Assembly: GCF_017114985.1 (NCBI RefSeq)
Contig: NZ_JABXKP010000069.1
Coordinates: forward strand, 1-48,392
DNA from: Nostoc sp. JL33
GTDB lineage: Bacteria > Cyanobacteriota > Cyanobacteriia > Cyanobacteriales > Nostocaceae
Direction of reading: 5' to 3'
Length of the DNA: 48,392 nucleotides
Part shown: positions 41,563 through 48,392 of the stretch, one piece after another
How positions within the stretch are numbered: position 1 is the stretch's first letter
Layout: each line of letters starts with the position of its first letter
The notes under the pieces: generated by a model
What the model was told of the DNA's origin: nothing
The model's input: only the letters and a program-made list of their open reading frames with translations
Database searches by the model: none
Position numbers and translations under genes: made by a program

Positions 41563-42470
41563 CCTAGGGTGTCCAGCAGCTTACTTTGATTTAACTCCAA
41601 TATTTTTTGTGCAAATTCAATTGCTGTTTGCGATATGCGATTAGATGGAATACGCTCAAAAAGCTCTAACGTATCATTGCTTGACACCCTTGCTAAATTA
41701 TTTAACCACACCCTGGCTGCATCTGGATACCGTTGTTGCGCTTTACAAAATGCATTAAAAGTCTTGAGGGTTCTTTTATCATCAACTCTAGCATACAACG
41801 CAGAATTGCATTTTTCTACATACGCTTGGACAGAGAAGCCAGCGTCTTTTGTGGTTAGCCTGCTTTTCCTTTTAGAATCAGGCTCGTTCCTACCGAGACA
41901 GGAGGCATGGTCATAAGTTGGTGCTAGATAAATCTTCTCTTGTAAACTGATAAATGCCCAATTTTCATGGTGTCGATCACTATTCCCAATCCAAGTATCC
42001 AAGAGTAAATACCCAACAAAAGTTTCCGTCGGATGACTAATTCCCTCTGGTGGTGTCCAGTTGATGGGCAAATTTAGCGAAGCATCTCCGATAGCATTGA
42101 ATACATTGTCTATTGTGTGTTGGGATAGGTCTTTAGAATCTTGTGGATAATTCGATACTATCCGAGCCAGAATTTCATTACCAAGGGTGAGAATTGCACC
42201 TTCTTGAAACGGTAAAAATGAGGGTGAAATGATGCCATTTTCACGATTGTATACCGCCAGATCATAATCAGCATGAGGTAGCCCAAGCAACTCGCACAAA
42301 TGGGCTGCAATTTTCTCTGCCCAATCTTCTCCTGTGTTTGGTCTAGCTTTCTTGAATAGACAACGACCTAGATCCTGATGACGAAACCAGAACTTTGGTT
42401 TTGTTCCCAAATCTTCATCGGCCTCCGAGGCATCTAGGGGAACGTCAATGATCGGAAACTGCTCTGGCAT
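41559..42470 (-). CDS. HipA-like serine/threonine kinase (HipT-like)
   Basis: A 303-residue kinase of the HipA/CtkA type. Visible motifs are the ATP-binding Lys in GRCLFKKARPN (40-41), catalytic loop GNSDRHHENWAF with Asp165 and Asn170, and metal-binding Asp187 in APTYDHASCLG, where HipA has the equivalent of DFG. The N-terminal subdomain found in E. coli HipA is missing and appears to be encoded by the following gene instead. HipA toxins phosphorylate glutamyl-tRNA synthetase and HipT phosphorylates tryptophanyl-tRNA synthetase; the target here is unknown. No HipB-like DNA-binding antitoxin gene is adjacent: the gene upstream is a polysaccharide deacetylase. First gene of a two-gene operon. 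Confidence 0.8.
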   Translation of the reverse strand: MPEQFPIIDVPLDASEADEDLGTKPKFWFRHQDLGRCLFKKARPNTGEDWAEKIAAHLCELLGLPHADYDLAVYNRENGIISPSFLPFQEGAILTLGNEILARIVSNYPQDSKDLSQHTIDNVFNAIGDASLNLPINWTPPEGISHPTETFVGYLLLDTWIGNSDRHHENWAFISLQEKIYLAPTYDHASCLGRNEPDSKRKSRLTTKDAGFSVQAYVEKCNSALYARVDDKRTLKTFNAFCKAQQRYPDAARVWLNNLARVSSNDTLELFERIPSNRISQTAIEFAQKILELNQSKLLDTLG

Positions 42471-42535
42471 AATTTATGGGAAAGCCTGATTTAAAACAAA
42501 TTATTAACTTCACCTATTTTTAAAATATGTAACAG

Positions 42536-43216
42536 TCAATGTTTAGCCTTAGCTCGTTGCCACAGAGTATCAACAGTCACAAACTCATAACCTTGTTGTA
42601 GCAGTTGCGGAATCAGAATTTGAATTGTGGCAGCAACATCTTGTCCACCGCAAGCACCATCATGCAAAACAATCAGCGAACCATTTTTCACCTGCTGCAT
42701 AACTCGCTCTACCACGGTGGTGATGCCTGGCCGCACCCAGTCTTCTGGTACAACGCTCCACATAACTGGGCGGTAATTCCACTCAAAGAACAATTTTAAA
42801 GTCGCAGGTGTAAATAAACCATTGGGGGGACGGACATCGCGCACTTGTTCTGGTTGCAGATTGCAGGCGTTATAAATGGCAGCTTGGGTTTTTTCTAAAC
42901 TGTCCTTCAGGTCATTTGGGGAAAGCATCGGAAAAGAGCGATGATCGTAGCCATGCAATCCGATCCAGTGTCCACGATCGCTAACAGCTTTAGCAATGCC
43001 TGGTGAACGGTTGACACAAACACCCAACCAAAAAAAACTTGCAGTAATGTTGTAACGATCTAATACTGCCAAGACTTCGGGTGTGTATTGAGGATGGGGG
43101 CCATCATCAAAAGTCAAGGCGATCGCTTTAGAATTGGGATTTCCAGCCCAAAGGCAGTTGGGAAAACTTGGTTGGAGAATACGGTAGAAAATTGGGAACA
43201 GAGGAGCTAGTTGCAT
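42536..43216 (-). CDS. Polysaccharide deacetylase (NodB homology domain)
   Basis: A 226-residue CE4 carbohydrate esterase. Conserved motif 1 is ALTFDDGPHPQYTPEVL (catalytic base Asp and metal Asp), motif 2 is GLHGYDHRSF (metal His pair), motif 3 is DVRPPNGLFTP, motif 4 MWSVVPEDWV and motif 5 LIVLHDGACGG. It probably removes N-acetyl groups from peptidoglycan or an extracellular polysaccharide. There is no clear cleavable signal peptide; the N terminus (LAPLFPIFYRILQPSFPN) is mildly hydrophobic. A remnant of a second copy lies just upstream at 43346-43459. Confidence 0.9.
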   Translation of the reverse strand: MQLAPLFPIFYRILQPSFPNCLWAGNPNSKAIALTFDDGPHPQYTPEVLAVLDRYNITASFFWLGVCVNRSPGIAKAVSDRGHWIGLHGYDHRSFPMLSPNDLKDSLEKTQAAIYNACNLQPEQVRDVRPPNGLFTPATLKLFFEWNYRPVMWSVVPEDWVRPGITTVVERVMQQVKNGSLIVLHDGACGGQDVAATIQILIPQLLQQGYEFVTVDTLWQRAKAKH

Positions 43217-43531
43217 AAAGTTTTTTCTTTTTTCCGTAATCTTGCATAATTAGACTGATTATTTAATATAAGACCGTTAAGCGGGGGAAGCAGAGCTTAA
43301 CTCGCTTATATCTGGAACTTACGCACTGTAGACAAATAAAGAGTTCTAGATATAAGCGCTCCTTTTAGGTTCAAACATCAAAGCGATCGCTTTGGTATTT
43401 GAACCTCGCCAAAGTCCATTGGGAAAGGTCAATGCTGTATTTTGTAAAAAATTTGTCACAGCAATACTATTTGACCTAACGCTCATCTAAATTGATGATC
43501 AATCTACGAAGAAACACTGCATAAAAAGCTA
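43217..43531. other. 315-bp gap with deacetylase remnant and rnfD-like promoter
   Basis: The segment contains the deacetylase remnant at 43346-43459. About 43440-43525, just before the rnfD-like gene, is repeated in diverged form at 46530-46612 before the collapsed second copy, so this part was included in the tandem duplication and is likely to carry the promoter. Confidence 0.55.
43346..43459 (-). pseudogene. N-terminal remnant of a second polysaccharide deacetylase
   Basis: Read on the minus strand, a 37-codon frame gives FLQNTALTFPNGLWRGSNTK followed by AIALMFE, and then stops. It aligns with ILQPSFPNCLWAGNPNSK followed by AIALTFDDG in the intact deacetylase just downstream. Homology ends exactly where the first catalytic motif should begin. 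It is a relic of a duplication. Confidence 0.65.
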
Positions 43532-44398
43532 ATGTTGTTCAAAGATATACGAGATTATCAAATTTCATTTCTGGGCTTGTTCCTAGTCGTGGGAATCGGT
43601 ACACGAGACTGGACGTTGCGACCAGAGTTGATTGGAGTATTGATCGCCACAAGTCTAGCAACCCAATGGATATTGTCATGGGTAACAGGGAAAGAACAAA
43701 TAACGAGCCTTCGTAGTGCTTTAATTACCTCACTGGGACTCAGTTTACTGTTGCGGGCTGATCATTGGACAACAATGGCAATAGCTGGAGCAAGTGCGAT
43801 CGCTAGCAAATTTCTCTTCAAATTCGGTGATAAGCATTTCTTCAACCCTGGTAATTTTGGCATCATTTCCGCCTTGGTTCTCACCTCCGATGCCTGGGTT
43901 TCGCCGGGACAATGGGGTGAAGAGTGGTGGTATGCACTCTTATTCGCCGGAACTGGCGGCATGACTTTGCAGCGCATTGGTCGCTGGGACACCACAGCAG
44001 CTTTTTTGGGTGCCTACTCTTTGCTAGAAGCGATTCGCAATCTCTGGTTGGGTTGGACTTGGGATGTTTACTGGCATCGGTTGATGAGCGGATCGTTGTT
44101 GTTGTTCGCTCTATTTATGATTACAGATCCGCGATCGATTCCCAATTCCCGAATTGGGCGGGTAGTTTGGGCAGTTTGCATCGCCGGATTAACTTTCATC
44201 CTGCGGAATTATTTCTTTATTCCCACCGCAGTCTTCTGGGCACTGTTCATGGTTGCCCCATTGACCATTCTAATAGATGTTTTCTGGTTAGCCCCAAGGT
44301 TTGCTTGGCAAGAGGGAGATGTAGCTTTAGCTTCCCGCAGGGTGGGAGATGAGGGAGATGAGGCAGCAGGGGAAGAACTTCTTACTCAGCACTCCTAA
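43532..44398 (+). CDS. RnfD/NqrB-like membrane protein
   Basis: A 288-residue polytopic membrane protein of the RnfD/NqrB family, whose relatives are subunits of ion-pumping electron-transport complexes carrying a covalently bound flavin. About eight hydrophobic segments are visible, including FLGLFLVVGIG, ALITSLGLSLLLRA, MTLQRIGRW and VVWAVCIAGLTFIL. The family block HFFNPGNFGIISALVLT is present, as is MITDPRSIPNSRIGR. No other rnf or nqr genes are nearby. In cyanobacteria this protein is found with DUF2330 proteins, as here (420 bp downstream), so it may serve a different role. The C-terminal 30 residues (QEGDVALASRRVGDEGDEAA) are low-complexity and probably derived from repeat sequence. 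Confidence 0.75.
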   Translation: MLFKDIRDYQISFLGLFLVVGIGTRDWTLRPELIGVLIATSLATQWILSWVTGKEQITSLRSALITSLGLSLLLRADHWTTMAIAGASAIASKFLFKFGDKHFFNPGNFGIISALVLTSDAWVSPGQWGEEWWYALLFAGTGGMTLQRIGRWDTTAAFLGAYSLLEAIRNLWLGWTWDVYWHRLMSGSLLLFALFMITDPRSIPNSRIGRVVWAVCIAGLTFILRNYFFIPTAVFWALFMVAPLTILIDVFWLAPRFAWQEGDVALASRRVGDEGDEAAGEELLTQHS

Positions 44399-44818
44399 CT
44401 CCTGTACAGACGGGATTAATCGCGTCTCTCCCAACTCTTGTACGAGACGCGATTAATCGCGTCTCTCCTATAGGACTTACGCAAAATATCCCTCAAACTC
44501 CTATTTCTCCGTGTCGCGCCAGTTGCTTCTCCCTACAGCCCTGCGGGCATCCTACGGCAGGCGCTAGCCTCTCCCTTTGGGAGAAGGGGAGACGCGCAAG
44601 GAACAAGTCTCTTAACCCGCCCAACGCACTGGCTTCTCTGCGCCTGGAGTGGTAGCCTACGGCAAGCCGCTCCGCGTCTACGTTATTCCGTAACTCTTGC
44701 GTAAGTCCTATCCCAAATCCTGTACAGACGCGATTAATCGCGTCTCTCCCAAATCCTGTACAGACGCGATTAATCGCGTCTCTCCTAACTCAGCACCCAA
44801 AATATTGAGGTATAAAAA
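44399..44818. repeat. 420-bp repeat cluster with four copies of a 20-bp palindrome
   Basis: The palindrome AGACGCGATTAATCGCGTCT occurs at 44408-44427 (one change), 44445-44464, 44726-44745 and 44762-44781, in pairs spaced about 36 bp with CCTGTAC-like linkers. Between them, 44500-44710 is a different GC-rich repeat (GGGAGAAGGGGAGACGCGC region) bordered by the inverted pair ATAGGACTTACGCAA (44471-) and TTGCGTAAGTCCTAT (about 44698-44712). No gene. Confidence 0.85.
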
Positions 44819-46192
44819 ATGAGGATTTTTAGACTTTTAACGCCATTACTGTTGGCAATTGTAGCTGTTTTGTGCTTTGCACCCGCAGCTTGGGCATTTT
44901 GTGGATTCTATGTAGCCAAAGCTGATACGAAGCTGTATAACAAAGCTTCTCAGGTGGTGATCGCGCGAGATGGCAATCGTACTGTCCTAACAATGGCAAA
45001 CGACTTTCAAGGCGAAGTCAAAGATTTTGCAATAGTAGTACCTGTGCCAACACTGCTGAAAAAAGAGCAAGTTCGCGTTGCTAAACCCCAGATTATCGAG
45101 CGACTAGATGCTTTTAGTGCGCCGCGATTGGTAGAATATTTTGACCCAGATCCTTGTGCCCCAGTAATTTTCAACAGATCACTAGCACAGAGCGCAATAG
45201 GAGGAGCAGGAGGAGCAGGAGGAGTAGGAGGAGTGAATAGCGATCGCAGTTTAGGTGTAACAGTCGAAGCAAGTTTCAACGTCGGCGAATACGACATCGT
45301 GATCCTCAGTGCTAAAGAATCTGGCGGACTGGAAACTTGGCTCAGAAACAATGGCTACAAAATCCCTCAAGGGGCGAAACAGTTACTTGGCCCCTATATC
45401 CGTTCCTCAATGAAATTCTTTGTTGCCAAAGTCAACTTAGATAAATTTAACCAATCTGGCTACGAATTCCTGCGTCCGCTACAAATTTCCTATCAATCAC
45501 CCAAGTTCATGCTGCCAATTCGTTTAGGCATGATCAATGCCACGACAGAACAGGATTTAATTGTCTATATCCTCTCGCCCGAAGGAGCGGCAGAAATCAC
45601 TAACTATCGGACGGTGAAAATCCCCTCCAACGCCAATATCCCGGTGTTTGTCAAAAATGAATTTAATGAATTCTACAAATCCCTGTTCCAAACCGCTTAC
45701 ACCAAAGAAGGCAAAAGAGTCGGTTTTTTGGAATACGCTTGGGATATGGGTAGTTGCGATCCTTGTTCTGCCGATCCCCTGACCCCAGAGGAACTCAAGG
45801 AAGCAGGTGTATTTTGGCTAATTAATAATTCTTCAAGTAATTTACCAGTCTTCCCCAATTTTGGTACTCCCTTTGTTAGCAGTAATGTCTTCATCTCCCG
45901 TCTGCATGTCCGCTACACCCGCGACACATTCCCAGAAGACTTGATTTTCCTGCAAACTGCCAACCGTGAATCTTTCCAAGGACGTTATATTTTGCAATAT
46001 CCCTTTCAAGGGGAACTTAAGTGTCAAGCAGGTAAAGAATACAAACGGTCTTTGCCCAAGCGTTTTGAACAAGAGGCGCAGACTCTAGCTAAGTTAACCA
46101 ACTGGGATATCCAAGATATTCGCAAGAAAATGAACCTGAGTGTCGGAAATCTCACATATTCCTTGTGGGAAAGTTTCTTATCCTGGTTTTGA
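44819..46192 (+). CDS. DUF2330 family exported protein, copy 1
   Basis: A 457-residue DUF2330 protein. The signal peptide reads LLTPLLLAIVAVLCFAPAAWA and is cleaved before FCGFYVAKAD, whose Cys opens the mature protein. Other conserved features are the N-terminal block LYNKASQVVIARDGNRTVLT, VPVPTLLKK, a paired Cys motif WDMGSCDPCSADPLTPEEL, and a C-terminal part with FEQEAQTLAKLTNWDIQDI. Even Cys number suggests periplasmic disulfides. A Gly/Ala-rich linker (AIGGAGGAGGVGGVN, about residues 124-138) encoded by GGAGCA-type triplets differs completely from the paralogue. Function is unknown. It lies downstream of the RnfD-like gene and has a close duplicate at 46960. Confidence 0.82.
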   Translation: MRIFRLLTPLLLAIVAVLCFAPAAWAFCGFYVAKADTKLYNKASQVVIARDGNRTVLTMANDFQGEVKDFAIVVPVPTLLKKEQVRVAKPQIIERLDAFSAPRLVEYFDPDPCAPVIFNRSLAQSAIGGAGGAGGVGGVNSDRSLGVTVEASFNVGEYDIVILSAKESGGLETWLRNNGYKIPQGAKQLLGPYIRSSMKFFVAKVNLDKFNQSGYEFLRPLQISYQSPKFMLPIRLGMINATTEQDLIVYILSPEGAAEITNYRTVKIPSNANIPVFVKNEFNEFYKSLFQTAYTKEGKRVGFLEYAWDMGSCDPCSADPLTPEELKEAGVFWLINNSSSNLPVFPNFGTPFVSSNVFISRLHVRYTRDTFPEDLIFLQTANRESFQGRYILQYPFQGELKCQAGKEYKRSLPKRFEQEAQTLAKLTNWDIQDIRKKMNLSVGNLTYSLWESFLSWF

Positions 46193-46622
46193 TTATATTG
46201 ACTTTTTCGGGTAATTGCCCTCTGCCTAAGAGGATGTCATTACCCACATTTTTGTAACAGTCAAAGTATCGCCTCCATCGGCATCCCGCCCAGAACTTAG
46301 GTTCTGGGCTAATAGCTCAAGTCCACTTAAGTGGACTGAAATTTTCCCGAACACACATCTAACCATCTACATGACCTAAAACCTTGTATTTAGTCCTGTT
46401 GAGAGGACTTAACCTATAAGCAAGAGGAATTTATTCCCAGGCGGGTTGGCAAGGAAGCCAGAGATTAAAAAGATATGGGTAATCACAAGGACTTAAACTA
46501 AAGTTCAAGTCATTATATTTACTGCTCTATTTTGTAACAAAATTTGTAACAGAAATACTATTTGAGTTAGCACTCGTCTAGATTGATGACAAATCTACGG
46601 GGAATCCCTGAATGAAAGGGTA
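46193..46622. other. 430-bp spacer between the duplicated units
   Basis: No gene. Hairpins CCCAGAACTTAGGTTCTGGG (about 46289-46308) and AGTCCACTTAAGTGGACT (about 46321-46338) belong to the dispersed palindromic repeats. 46530-46612 is a diverged copy of the sequence in front of the first rnfD-like gene. Confidence 0.55.
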
Positions 46623-46850
46623 ATGTTGCTCAAAGATATACGAGATTATCAAATTCTATTTCTGGGCTTGTTCCTAGTCTTGGGAATTGGTACACGAGAC
46701 TGGACGCTCAGACCAGAGTTAATTGGGGTAGCGATCGCCACAAGTCTTGCAACAAACATGGATATTGTCATGGGTAACAATAGCCGCAGCAATTGCGATC
46801 GCTACAGGGTTTGCTTGGCAAAGAGGAGATGAGGGAGCAGGGAAAGAATT
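46623..46850 (+). pseudogene. Collapsed second copy of the RnfD-like gene
   Basis: The first 44 codons closely match the intact gene (DIRDYQILFLGLFLVLGIGT, then IGVAIATSLAT). A short distorted stretch (TGGATATTGTCATGGGTAAC is still recognisable) then joins directly to the last codons of the intact gene (GGGTTTGCTTGGCAAAGAGG matches its C-terminal coding region). About 570 bp of the middle are gone and the frame is lost. The remaining open frame of 69 codons probably makes no functional protein. Confidence 0.82.
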
Positions 46851-46864
46851 CCTAACTCTTGTAC

Positions 46865-46918
46865 AGACGCGATTAATCGCGTCTCCTAACTCTTGTACAG
46901 ACGCGATTAATCGCGTCT
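46865..46918. repeat. Two copies of the 20-bp palindrome
   Basis: AGACGCGATTAATCGCGTCT at 46865-46884 and 46899-46918, between the collapsed rnfD copy and the second DUF2330 gene, matching the cluster before the first DUF2330 gene. Confidence 0.9.
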
Positions 46919-46959
46919 CTCCTAATCCAAACTCAGCACTAAAAAAGTAGAGATATAAA

Positions 46960-48336
46960 ATGAGATTTTTTCGACTTTTAACGCCATTCTTGTTGGTAAT
47001 TGTAGCTGTTTTGTGCTTTGCACCCGCAGCTTGGGCATTTTGTGGATTTTATGTAGCTAAAGCTGATACAAAACTGTATAACAAAGCTTCTCAGGTGGTG
47101 ATAGCGCGGGAAGACGAACGCACTGTCATGACAATGGCAAACGACTTTCAAGGCGAGGTAAAAGATTTTGCAATAGTAATACCTGTGCCAACGGTGCTGC
47201 AAAAAGAGCAAGTTCGTGTGGTTGAACCGAAGATTATTCAGCGCCTAGATGCTTTTAGTGCGCCGCGATTGGTAGAATATTTTGACTCAGATCCTTGTCT
47301 GGCAATAAATAATAGCTCTGGGATGGATGCAGCACCAGCGCCAGCAGCGAGAAGTCAAGAAGCTGAGAAAAGGGGCGATCGCAGTTTGGGTGTGACAATC
47401 GAAGCACGTTTCAACGTCGGCGAATACGACATTTTGATCCTCAGCGCTAAAGAATCTGGCGGACTGGAAACTTGGCTTCAACGCAATGGCTACAAAATCC
47501 CTAGAGGAGCGAAACAGCTACTTCAGCCGTACATCCGCTCCTCGATGAAATTCTTTGTTGCCAAAGTAAACTTAGATAAATTTGAGAAATCTGGCTATCA
47601 GTTCCTCCGTCCCCTACAAATTTCCTACCAATCACCTAAATTCATGCTGCCAATTCGTTTGGGCATGATCAATGCCACAAAAGAGCAGGATTTGATTGTC
47701 TACATCCTCTCGCCCCAAGGACAGGCAGAAATCAGTAACTATCGGACGGTGAAAATCCCCTCCGACGCAAACATTCCCTTGTTTGTCAAAGATGAATTTG
47801 GTGAATTCTACAAATCCATGTTTCAAACTGCCTATACCAAAGAAGATCGGAAAGTTGGTTTTTTGGAATACGCTTGGGACATGGGTAGTTGCGATCCTTG
47901 TTCTGCCGATCCCCTAACCCCAGAAGAACTCAAGCAAGCCGGCGTATTTTGGTTAGATGATAATTCTGCAAGTGATGTACCAGTACGTCCCAGTTTTCGT
48001 CGTTCTTTTTCTAGCAGTAACGTTTTCATCTCCCGGTTGCATGTCCGCTACACCCGCGACAAATTCCCTGAAGACCTGATCTTCCAACAAACTGCTAATA
48101 CTGAATCTTTCCAAGGGCGTTATGTTTTGCAACATCCGTTCCAAGGGGAACTCAAGTGTCAGGCGGGTAGAGAATATAAACGGTCTTTGCCCAAGCGTTT
48201 TGAACAAGAGGCGCAAACTTTGGCTAAACTAACCAACTGGAATATTCAAGACATTCGCAACAAAATGAACCTGAGTGTAGGTAATCTGAGATATTCTTGG
48301 TGGGAAAATTTCCTGTCCTGGCTGGGATTATATTGA
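46960..48336 (+). CDS. DUF2330 family exported protein, copy 2
   Basis: A 458-residue paralogue of the first DUF2330 protein, highly similar from end to end: the signal peptide LLTPFLLVIVAVLCFAPAAWA, mature FCGFYVAKAD, ANDFQGEVKDFAIVIPVPT, the Cys motif WDMGSCDPCSADPLTPEEL and the C-terminal FEQEAQTLAKLTNWNIQDI are all kept. The main difference is the linker at about residues 114-135, here Ala/Pro-rich and charged (MDAAPAPAARSQEAEKRGD), where copy 1 is Gly-rich. Both copies look intact and under constraint, in contrast to the neighbouring rnfD duplicate. Function is unknown. Confidence 0.82.
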   Translation: MRFFRLLTPFLLVIVAVLCFAPAAWAFCGFYVAKADTKLYNKASQVVIAREDERTVMTMANDFQGEVKDFAIVIPVPTVLQKEQVRVVEPKIIQRLDAFSAPRLVEYFDSDPCLAINNSSGMDAAPAPAARSQEAEKRGDRSLGVTIEARFNVGEYDILILSAKESGGLETWLQRNGYKIPRGAKQLLQPYIRSSMKFFVAKVNLDKFEKSGYQFLRPLQISYQSPKFMLPIRLGMINATKEQDLIVYILSPQGQAEISNYRTVKIPSDANIPLFVKDEFGEFYKSMFQTAYTKEDRKVGFLEYAWDMGSCDPCSADPLTPEELKQAGVFWLDDNSASDVPVRPSFRRSFSSSNVFISRLHVRYTRDKFPEDLIFQQTANTESFQGRYVLQHPFQGELKCQAGREYKRSLPKRFEQEAQTLAKLTNWNIQDIRNKMNLSVGNLRYSWWENFLSWLGLY

Positions 48337-48339
48337 GGG

Positions 48340-48392
48340 GAGTAGGGAGTAGGGAGTAGGGAGTAGGGAGTAGGGAGTAGGGAGTAGGGAGT
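48340..48392. repeat. Heptamer tandem repeat (AGTAGGG)n, running off the window
   Basis: At least seven perfect consecutive AGTAGGG units begin 4 bp after the DUF2330 stop and continue to the window end. True length is unknown. Confidence 0.95.

Noticed and set aside
44408..44781. Regularly spaced palindromes as a CRISPR array
   Set aside because: Copies come in pairs 36-37 bp apart, the intervals are similar to each other instead of unique, no array is longer than two, and no cas genes are present.
46747..46950. 67-codon plus-strand frame before the second DUF2330 gene
   Set aside because: It joins the C-terminal scrap of the collapsed rnfD copy with two palindrome repeats; not a gene.

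Overview
The window reads as chromosome of a filamentous, heterocyst-type cyanobacterium (Nostocales, Nostoc/Anabaena-like). The grounds are many copies of the HIP1 octamer GCGATCGC, heptameric tandem repeats between genes, dispersed palindromic repeats (several inside reading frames), and cyanobacterial families such as PxcA/CemA, PedR, DUF3134, DUF6391 and the serine/threonine kinase with a membrane tail. No rRNA, tRNA or CRISPR array was seen.

Layout. 1-3.1 kb is accessory: a Phd-like antitoxin with a PIN toxin cut short by a heptamer repeat, a Uma2 nuclease, a Uma2 remnant, and a tnpB-only IS200/IS605-type element beside the remnant. 3.2-6.7 kb has two L,D-transpeptidases, a KDPG aldolase, a small unknown protein and a GlsB-like membrane protein. 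6.8-17.2 kb is a nine-gene minus-strand cluster that looks like a reduced type IV secretion apparatus. In transcription order it encodes VirB2-like, VirB3-like, VirB4-like, VirB5/TrbJ-like, VirB6-like, two VirB8-like and VirB10-like proteins, then a small anchored protein. No relaxase, coupling protein, VirB9 or VirB11 is visible. About 1.7 kb without a convincing gene follows.

18.9-31.9 kb holds an orphan PstS, an unknown protein, a second tnpB element with a small antisense gene, DUF3134, MltA, the proton-extrusion protein PxcA, a UvrD/AddB-like helicase, a DUF202 protein, LRV-repeat proteins and MsrA. 32-38.8 kb holds a small membrane protein, an HsdR_N-like nuclease domain, a serine/threonine kinase, a decayed antitoxin/ImmA locus, RfbB, a glycosyltransferase and DUF6391. 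39-43.5 kb has PedR, a PfkB sugar kinase, a two-gene HipA-kinase plus HIRAN module, a polysaccharide deacetylase and a remnant of a second deacetylase. 43.5-48.4 kb is a tandem duplication of an RnfD-like gene plus a DUF2330 gene, in which the second rnfD copy has collapsed by internal deletion.

The points most worth following are the relaxase-less T4SS-like cluster, the split HipA/HIRAN module, a two-copy structured repeat with compensating stem changes and complementary loops, and palindromic repeats that have become in-frame protein segments in a helicase, a TnpB and MltA.
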